A DNA stretch of 64,000 nt, taken from contig RDEW01000005.1 of assembly GCA_011109175.1 (NCBI GenBank), positions 124,001 through 188,000 on the forward strand. Direction: 5' to 3'. The notes beneath the pieces were generated by a model, which was not told where the DNA came from, ran no database searches, and saw only the letters and a program-made list of their open reading frames with translations. The DNA is from Dicyema japonicum (Eukaryota; Dicyemida; Rhombozoa; Dicyemidae). Below, piece by piece: positions 56,830 through 64,000 of the stretch; the stretch's first letter is position 1, and every line of letters begins with the position of its first letter. The translations under genes were made by a program, and so were the position numbers.

Positions 56830-57460
56830 ATTTACTCTCGGATGGATAGCGAAGAATTCTATGGGGATAACGCAAAGAGGCCCATTGCAAATAAGAAAAG
56901 AATGTGGATTGTGATGAAACGTCAAAATTCCATAGTTGCCCAAAAAACAAACGTCCCCTTTAGAAAACATCATCCACGTTCCTGCCAAGTTTAATATCAA
57001 TATCTGTGCCCAACAAACATTCAACACTCAAATCATATGCATGACCTAAATGCATTTCAATCGATAAACCACCCAAATAATTTATAGCAGTTGCAGATTA
57101 ACAATAATCATACAATCACTAAGCTTTACATTTGTTTGCTTTAAAATAACTAGTGCTTCTCTGGGTTTCCTTATACTCTCCTGGGAGACACTAATTTAAA
57201 ATTGGGCCGGCCAGTTGGAAATAAACTCTAAACATCCATTTCATTATTCATTTATTTTCATAAGAGGCGAGGAAGAGTCACCTAAACGATAAGCATTCAT
57301 GCAAAAGAGTCACGAAGTAGCTGACTATAATTTCAATTATGCTTTAGTTCAAATAGCATATTAATAATCGTGACTCATTTTTATTCTTTCTGACAACGTG
57401 TCACTTCAAATAATTCTTAGGGTCTTATCTGCAATTTTTAATATCAGCTTTAGGTATTGT
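56830..57460. other. no gene seen
   Basis: AT-rich intergenic sequence between NCAPH and the next small gene, with no recognisable repeat. Confidence 0.4.
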
Positions 57461-57464
57461 GTAG

Positions 57465-57834
57465 ATGGCTTCTCCTCCAAGTGACAACAACTCACAGAAG
57501 GTGGCCTCAGAGAGAGCCGAAACCCTTAAGATAAAAATACACGAAAAAGACCAAGACATGGGGGATTACTTTATTAATAATCCTGCCATGAGGCCTGGAT
57601 TCTTTCGCAGTTTTATCCCTTCTAGCTTTAAAGTCTTGTCTGAACGTACCTTTTATTCACTTTTGTCCTCAGGAGAAAACTCTTTATCCGTTCAGGAGAA
57701 ACTCTACTATGATTTCCTCCTCTTCTAGTGCTTTTCACCTCTTTTAAGAAGGGTCAGCTTGATTGCCATCCTCCTCGTCTTATCCAGAAGGTTGATAACG
57801 AATATTTGGAGATATCAAACTTTAAAGTCGTGTA
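57465..57834 (+). CDS. small unrecognised protein, possibly two exons
   Basis: ATG 57465, preceded by an acceptor-like GTGTAG, encodes 87 residues (MASPPSDNNSQKVASERAET, then INNPAMRPGFFRSFIPSSFK and LYYDFLLF) to a stop at 57728. After a segment ending in TTTTAAG, another frame reads KKGQLDCHPPRLIQKVDNEY-LEISNFKVV to a stop near 57834. It could be a second exon, but no clean donor is seen. No family recognised. It is hydrophilic with a central FINNPAMRPGFF segment. Confidence 0.4.
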
Positions 57835-58089
57835 AAGGGTATTTGATAAAATTATATTTTGGCCACATCTTTAGTTTCAGGGTAACCATCCTTCTGCCAA
57901 AAGACTATTTGTAGGGATTGAATAATATTCCATACTAAAATTCAAAAGTAGAGACTTTACCGGATTCAATCCGATTGTTGAAATGTCAAATTTAATTTTC
58001 CTATAAAAATTACTTGAACTTTCGCAAATTTACATTTCATGTGTATAATTGGATCGAATTGCGTAAAAGAAAACCTATCATCGTTAATT
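57835..58089. other. no gene seen
   Basis: AT-rich spacer. Confidence 0.4.
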
Positions 58090-58330
58090 CAAAGTGGGAC
58101 GCGTCCTTTCCAAACACCACGTTTCTCCATATTCGCAACCGTGGCAACCTCCAATAATGTAGGGAAGAGAGAATCCTATTGGAAGTCTTAGATGGATTAG
58201 AAATTGAAGAAGGCAAAGAGCAGACAGGAATCTTCCACCAATAGGTAACGGTGTGGGATCGAACTCACAACTAATCGGGACACGAGCAACGAAACTATCA
58301 CTACGTTACCCGGTTATCACGGAATATAGA
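58090..58330 (-). mobile_element. tRNA-derived SINE
   Basis: The minus strand has a box-A-like TACGTAGTGATAG and box B GAGTTCGATCCC, followed by TTGGTGGAAGATTCC, which matches CCTGGTGGAAGGTTCC in the SINE at 34.5 kb. Confidence 0.65.
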
Positions 58331-58630
58331 GAACACATTAGGGAGAAATCCAAGCTACGGCAAAACTTTTAAAGTAAAAACTTGATTTGACAGCAATACC
58401 ACAAGCGACAAGCCTATAAAAGTAATGCTTCAAACCTTTAAGTGACAACGTAAGTTAGTCAGCAAACCTTAAAGACAAAGTGTTGGTCATTTCTCTAAGA
58501 GATCCACGTCACCGGCTTTAACTTCGACCAGGTGAGCGATTACTGATTATGCGATTGATTAGTTGATGTAGCGCTGTAATTGATTGATTTTATTAATATT
58601 TAAGTAGAAATAGTTAAACTGATCATTTCC

Positions 58631-59009
58631 ATGCTTCCGTACTTTCACGGTTCACTAAATTTATTCGAACTCTCAGCATGCGAACGCTTTGGAGGTTTGA
58701 AGAAAAATAGTCATCTGAAGTTTAAAGTATTGAACTTATTTTCTAGTGAGTTGAAGCAATGCCAAACCTTTCTGTTTCCGAGATTAATAACCCAACCAAA
58801 TAAAACAAAAAATGATGATGAAACAGTAAAATGTCAAAATCAAGGTGTATCTTTGGTTATTTTTAGTGGGCTACAAATTCGAAGATCCATTCAAATCCCC
58901 TTCAATTGAATTTGTTGAGAAAATAACACAAATATATATTTTAGAAAAACAAACAATATCAAAGGAAAAAAAGAAATCAAAGGCAAAGAAGAGAGGCTGT
59001 CAATCTTAA
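58631..59009 (+). CDS. 118-residue protein with one 22-nt intron, unrecognised
   Basis: ATG 58631 opens exon 1 (58631-58844: MLPYFHGSLNLFELSACERF ... DDETVKCQNQ). A 22-nt GT..AG intron (58845-58866) splices in frame to exon 2 (VGYKFEDPFKSPSIEFVEKI ... KEKKKSKAKKRGCQS) ending TAA at 59007-59009. The exons total 357 nt. The C-terminus is very basic. No family recognised. The in-frame splice with a typical local intron length is the main support. Confidence 0.5.
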
Positions 59010-59159
59010 AAATTTTATATAATATTAAAATTTTAATATTTTTTTATTCAAACAAAAATGTTTCTGTTTCCTCCCAATCGACATTAAACTCTTGGAAGAA
59101 TTAGTTATAGATTTCAAAATTACGGTTTGGCGAATTTTAGAATAAACGAAAAATCAAAG

Positions 59160-59275
59160 TACCACGGCAACAGCAAACCAATGCGCTCTAGCAGGGACTT
59201 CATCTTGACCCGATTCTCATCCCTCGATCTTACACAATTCTGTATCGGTGCTAGAAGTGGATGTTAACGGGGACG
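59160..59275 (-). mobile_element. family-A LINE C-terminal fragment
   Basis: The minus strand has GGGTCAAGATGAAGTCCCTG-CTAGAGCGCA, matching GGGCCAAGATGAGGTCCCTG-CTAGTGCATG at 4.47 kb. Confidence 0.55.
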
Positions 59276-59394
59276 TCTTCGGTCTTAAGGATTCTAGAAA
59301 AGTTGGTGATTGTCGATTTAAAAAAATTCGCAACTGGAAAAAATAAAATTTTTAAATTGGAATTATAAACTACAATGAAAATTATTTATTATTT

Positions 59395-59475
59395 TTAGCC
59401 ACATTTCGGGATCACGTGACCAGTTTGGTTTTACCGCGGTCATCGGAATTTCTTATTTCAACGTATAATCATATT
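59395..59475 (+). mobile_element. family-A LINE tail fragment
   Basis: CGGGATCACGTGACCAGTTT-GG and CCGCGGTCATCGG repeat the stop/tail block in degraded form. Confidence 0.5.
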
Positions 59476-59479
59476 AACT

Positions 59480-60430
59480 GTCATCACATACATAAAGATT
59501 CTGACAGATGATCCCCCAGGTTCAATTTTGGGTTCTGACACTTCCTTTGTTCAACACAAAGGGCTTCCATGTCACCTCGTCACGAGAAGGAAGACAAGGA
59601 CTTTCATCCATCATGAAGCAGGTGGACATTCAATGCATTAGGGGACTTCACCCTGACCTCATGACCAATTAAAAACTGAATTGGTCACAGTGCCAAATTT
59701 GAATGCTAAATCGCCCGAATAATTGATATTTGGTTGTTTAATTATCATTTCCTTAGCAATTATCAAAAAATAGTTTAAATAATTTTCCAATAATGTTTAA
59801 TAGCAGTAATTAGGCACGTGCAGATTATCACCAACTGTGACACTGATTTATTGAATGATAAATCAATAGCAGATGTTATCATTTGATAATATAAGCATGA
59901 ATCACAAGCTGTTGCGATGAATTTGGGTACAGTTCCCGTTGAGAATGATGGCACTTGTTCGTGTAATTTTTTTAATCTTCAATGTTTTTTAAATATTTTT
60001 TATCCACGTGATAAATTTTTAGTAATATAAAATAGACAAAAAATAATACCGATCTACTGGATGGCCTTCCCCCATTTGTGGATGACTCGAAGACTACCTT
60101 TGACAGAGAAACAAAGAGGACCCTAGAACAATTACTTTCTGGATACTTCCTCCTAAGAGACGAATCGGGCTCTTGGCTTCCTCCACCGAATCAAGTATTA
60201 TTGATTATACAAGAAGCTTTCTCCTGCCTGGATCTTTAGTGAACATCAGATACCTTGGAAGCGTCCAGCACCAGCTATTGGACGCTCGAGGACAGTCGGC
60301 CTCTTAAAAGGTTGAGAGGTCAAGGTTAATAACTATAGGTCATACAGCGACCTCCTTGATTGTGTGGCTATCCCTCTCAGGATGGCAAGCGAGATTCTCT
60401 CAAATAACGCAGGGATCTCCTGTTAGTGAA
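59480..60430. other. no certain gene; one open stretch
   Basis: About 60,045-60,240 is open on the plus strand (LLDGLPPFVDDSKTTFDRET, LLSGYFLLRDESGSWLPPPN). It is probably LINE-derived, but no motif is recognised. The rest is AT-rich. Confidence 0.3.
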
Positions 60431-60715
60431 GAAATCCGATTTATTTATATTAAAATATCATTCCAAAATTTTAGGATTATAATTGGTCAGCTCGAATTAC
60501 CTAGATCTCTAACTAAAATGTCTTTATGAAAGATGTAATTCCTCGTTCAAAAATTGTGTAAGCAACGGTGGGTGCCTCTTGACCTTCTACCGCTAGTTTA
60601 TCAGGCCAATACTGACCTACGCAAGTGCATCGTAGTTAATGAATATTTCCCTTCCTTCCATAAACACGCTATCCAAAATCAAGGAAACCGTTATCACTCC
60701 TAATTCAGGGTTTAT
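60430..60715 (+). pseudogene. LINE RT C-terminal remnant
   Basis: RPILTYASAS, near 60605-60640, is the classic (Y)xxxIRPxLTYAxxxW segment after the RT domain. It is otherwise degraded. Confidence 0.45.
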
Positions 60716-60719
60716 GCCT

Positions 60720-62250
60720 ATCGAAGGACATCTAATCGAATGACAACGAAAATTCCTGAAGGCGACCAGCCTTCCAAATAGTCATCTCTAAAATCCTGTT
60801 CAGCAAGGCTTCTGTTATTTTTAGTTTTTGACATGCTGTTTTTACTTCCAAAATTGTAATTGGTTCTTTCAAGGGACTTGAATGGGGGATTGCTGTAGTC
60901 ACATAAAAAGTTTCTCAAAATGTGTTGCAATTACCTCCGCTTGCTCTTCAGTATTCAGTAATGTTTTGCCATTTTTGTCTTTGATGATTATTCGTTCCTT
61001 CCGGTTTGTGTGGCGTAGTAAACGAGCGGCCATATACATTTGTGAATTATCTTTAGTTTGGATACTTTATTGATTTTGCGGAGCAGTTCTTCTTGATGGA
61101 GTGTCTTGTTCAGTCTTCTGATTTTTCTACGGATATGGTCCCTCTGCCCCTGAAGGACTTTTCTCTTGTTATAGTCTTTTTCGTTTTGTTTCTTCGTATG
61201 GATTTCTTTTAACACCTTTGCTAGCTCTATATGTACCGTCCGATCCATACTGGCCGTCTGCCGCGTGCCTAGGTACAGGCTTGCTGCTTCCTTTATTATG
61301 CGCTTTGTGCCATCCCACGAAATTTCTACAGTTCGGTCCTTCAGATGGGAGCAGATGTATTCTTTGTAATTTTTGCCTGTATCCCGATGCGAGGCCAGTT
61401 TTCCGTTGTATCCACTTCTTGTGTTGTCGATAATATTGTTTGTAATGTTGTTATGTTTCTTATGTTTGATACCATGTTTCGCCAGGCTGAAGGTAGCAAT
61501 GACCATCCTGTGATCGCTGACAGTTGTTGAACTTTCTTTATAAGAGAGCGTTTGTCGTTAATTCGGCAAATAATATAGTCAATTTGGTTGTACATAGGGA
61601 CTAGTTTTCCATCTGGGTTTTTTCGTTCGCCTATCCAGCATGCACGATGAGAGAATCCGGTGTTGCACAAAAACAAATTGTTTGCCGTGCAGAAATGGGC
61701 AAGTATGGTCCCAAGCTAGTTTCTTTTCCCACGTCCGTGTCTTCCCATGAAGGTATCTTCTGAATTTTTTTTGTTCCAATTTTCGCATTCAGATCGCCAG
61801 CAATGAATATAAATGAGGACGACTCATATTCATTATACGTTATTGATAATGTTGAGTAGAATTCATCCAGTTCGGTCGGGTTTTTTGCCACTCATCCACA
61901 GTGTGGTGCATATACATATACAATTGTTAGTGTATTTTTAGGGAACATTGGTTGTTCAGGATCTGTATTGCAGATCCTGTCATTCACCCGACAAATGCGA
62001 CTGATGTCAGATGATAGTTTTCTGTGAATGGCGAATCCAAGACCATAGTGATTTGAGTCACTGGGTAGGGATATAAGTCGATATTTCTATGGTTTTTATT
62101 GAGATAGTACGTAATTTTCGTCTCTTGTATACAGCCAATAGAAATGTTATATCTTTCTAGGTCATCACAGAGAGTATTTCTTGACTGAGGCTTAGATATT
62201 CCTCTAGCATTGAACGTAAGAAGCTTTAGGGGAAGCATATTCTCTTGTAT
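60720..62250 (-). mobile_element. APE/RTE-like LINE, endonuclease and linker
   Basis: On the minus strand the endonuclease starts at 62238 (LKLLTFNARGISKPQSRNTL, CIQETKI), passes VYVYAPHCG (about 61910), FIAGDLNAKIG (61800) and KLVPMYNQIDYIICRINDKR-SLIKKV. The linker 61506-60988 is open for 172 codons (SWDGTKRIIKEAASLYLGTR and more). It ends at EEQAEVIATHFEKLFM before the RT. The element is truncated at its 3' side, unusual for target-primed insertion, so it was probably broken later or recombined. Confidence 0.8.
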
Positions 62251-62397
62251 CTTTTGCTTTTAGACATTTTTCTTAACCATTGTACAGAGAAGAAACGAGG
62301 TACGTCAAAATCTCAAACATGCTAAATCCACGAAAAAGTATTATGCATGGAATTCGAAATATCTCAACATAGTACTCAGAATCTTAGACAGTTAGTT

Positions 62398-62490
62398 AGT
62401 TAAGTAACTCCGGCCTCACTAACTTGTAGGAGACCAGCGGCTATTAAGTAGGACGGATCAAATGTCGGTCGCTCCAAATCTTAGGCAATA
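62398..62490 (+). repeat. short dispersed repeat, copy 3 of 3
   Basis: GGCCTCACTAACTTGTAGGA-GACCAGCGGCTATT, then GGACGGATC and GTCGGTCGCTCC. It is closest to the copy at 21.66 kb. Confidence 0.55.
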
Positions 62491-63195
62491 AAATATCAAA
62501 TATCGAAAAAACTGTTTATTTTATTGAAATCAATAGAATCAATTATTCTGACAGGGTATCCATTATGACCTGTAGACATTTAGCCTTCATGACGGCGTGC
62601 CAACTGTTCTGGAAGAGTCATTGTGTCATTCTAGGCTCTCCCTTCAGCATTCCTGCAAGCCTGTTTATTAAATTTCAAGGTCAATTTTTAGTTGATTTTC
62701 TTAAATATTTCGCGTGTACCAAATTTAAATTAACCCCATCTAAGATTCCTAGAGGTAGATGGAACCTTATTATTGGATAGTTCGACGCTGAAAATTCTGA
62801 AAGTATAAATCCTAACGAACTGGAGATGGTGGATAATTATCAAAGTGGAGGAGCAGGGAATTGATCTAAATCAACTCCCAAAATACTAGCAACATCAAAC
62901 AGGGCTGCAAAGATAAATATAAAACCGGATAAACTCGGCAATTTATTATATGTAGCTTCTGCAGAGTATTAATGAAGTCACTGATATTATTTATTTTGCT
63001 CAAGTGCGTACAAATAAGATAAAGTAGAGTAGCTGCTAGTAAATGTTGATAGGAAAATCTTAAAGTTCCCGAGTGACTTGAATATTTTATTAGGAGCGAG
63101 CTATCAAAGTCACATTACAATTTTCTGAGAATTTTAACTTTTACTTAGAAATTTTCGGTTTCCGCATTATGAACCCAGAATTATTATGGTAAAAT
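62491..63195. other. no certain gene
   Basis: On the minus strand 62540-62660 reads RLAGMLKGEPRM..FQNSWH and AVMKAKCLQVIMDTLSE-stop with AATAAA following. It could be the 3' end of a gene. On the plus strand 62565-62780 is open without recognised similarity. Neither is strong. Confidence 0.2.
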
Positions 63196-63199
63196 AAAA

Positions 63200-63480
63200 A
63201 TTTTGTTGGACCAAGCAGTATGGCAAACAATGATATGGAAGCTTACTTCCAAGCAGTTGTGGATGCCGCGGACGTCCACGCTACTCTCTCCCTATTCAAG
63301 TCACGAAGATCTTAGGACTGTAAATAAGAAACTCGAAAATGCAGACGACCTGGATGTTCTTCGAAAAGTCACCTTCTCATGGAGAGCTTGAAGAATCTAA
63401 AATGGAAGATTGTCCATGGTGTTGCAGTAATAACTAGGGAATAACTTTCTTTAGTTGAGTTTTGCAAAAATAATAATACT
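63200..63480 (+). mobile_element. APE/RTE-like LINE, 3' end
   Basis: NNDMEAYFQ, then RGRPRYSLPIQVTKIL and LENADDLDVLRKV match the C-terminus at 32.3 kb (AMEEYFQ...FRGRPRASLATT...DDLDYLRDL) in shifting frames. The tail contains AATAATAATACT. Confidence 0.6.
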
Positions 63481-64000
63481 TGTTGAAACCACATGATTTT
63501 GAATTACCATTGTTCAACCTTCGATATGGGCGTTACACCCACCCAAATCATTAAAAAGTTGAGGGCTCAGGGACACAACACGAGACCTGAAAACCGAAAC
63601 TAAAGTTTAAGTGCACAGAAAATGGCCGAAACACCTATCAAAACGACAAGAATATCTCCAGCGTTTCTAACATCCAACGGGCGACTTAAGACCTTCCCAC
63701 CGAGACAGATCGCTCCCCGAGATCCTCAACTACCAAGTCGAGTATTGGTGGTCCAGACCAAGCAATGAAATCTCGATTGCTACGTCTACACCATAGGCAC
63801 GTGCGTCCAACTCTGACTTCTTTTTGTGTCAACGATTCTAAATCAATGATCTCAAGAAGTCTGCACTGCAGTATTTTGTTGTCTTCCTGTCGTATCCCCT
63901 TTCAAATGGTGGATCAATAAAATAATCCTAAAGTAATTATTGACAATAAGAATCATTAGTATAGATTAAATATAATTAGTGGGATATTCAGTGAATAAGT
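63481..64000. other. no gene seen
   Basis: No recognisable frame, RNA gene or repeat to the end of the window. Confidence 0.4.

Noticed and set aside
1-64000. CRISPR arrays, operons, riboswitches, bacterial promoters
   Set aside because: No regularly spaced direct repeats, and the genes are spliced eukaryotic genes, so bacterial features are not expected.

Overview
The window looks like metazoan nuclear DNA, most likely from a dicyemid mesozoan (Dicyema or a relative). It carries a nuclear-receptor gene, two genes tied to cilia, and AT-rich sequence. Almost every intron that can be placed by protein homology is only 22-31 nt long with GT..AG ends, which is the published hallmark of dicyemids. 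The taxon is an inference; no ribosomal or mitochondrial marker is present.

Layout. (1) 1-4.6 kb: mitochondrial elongation factor G (GFM1, minus strand) between retroelement tails. (2) 5.7-8.4 kb: an internally deleted non-LTR retrotransposon (family A) whose ORF begins with a hydrophobic leader ending in a 2A ribosome-skipping motif. (3) 8.5-10.6 kb: a coiled-coil protein with an axonemal dynein light-chain-like start. (4) 11-14.7 kb: SINE and LINE debris and traces of an unrecognised gene. (5) 14.8-17.7 kb: nuclear receptor. (6) 17.8-23 kb: RT remnants, a pogo/Tigger transposase remnant, LINE family A and its short derivatives, a tRNA-derived SINE. (7) 23.8-26.7 kb: PIGO (GPI-anchor ethanolamine-phosphate transferase 3). 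(8) 27-37 kb: a mobile-element zone with two more 2A-LINE copies, a hAT relic, restriction-like-endonuclease LINEs, SINEs, one tRNA-Lys(CTT), and an unrecognised ORF split by a perfect 22-nt inverted-repeat insert. (9) 38.4-44.4 kb: a JIP3/JIP4 scaffold homologue. (10) 44.5-50 kb: APE-type and RLE-type LINEs and short elements. (11) 50.2-51.7 kb: TCTE1/DRC5 (nexin-dynein regulatory complex). (12) 52-54 kb: APE-type LINE. (13) 54.2-56.6 kb: NCAPH (condensin subunit). (14) 57.4-59 kb: two small unrecognised genes. (15) 59-64 kb: more LINE and SINE debris.

The host genes are unrelated housekeeping and ciliary genes, not an operon. Mobile DNA fills the spaces between them. Three LINE types recur: family A (APE endonuclease, 2A leader, stop codon inside a conserved GGGATCAC block, TAAATAA-type tail), an APE/RTE-like group (C-terminus of the type DDLDxLRDLAxxRGxW, AATAATA-type tail), and an RLE-type group (RPD...WD motif, C-terminus RGNAxSI). 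The short ~320-bp family-A derivatives keep the 5' hairpin, the leader-proximal block and the 3' tail.

Quality warnings. Six single-N positions are each flanked by near-identical direct copies of 195-490 bp. Eight further tandem duplications have periods of 112-142 bp. Several conserved genes carry isolated 1-nt frame breaks. These look like assembly and base-calling artefacts rather than biology, so apparent duplications and pseudogenes here need care.
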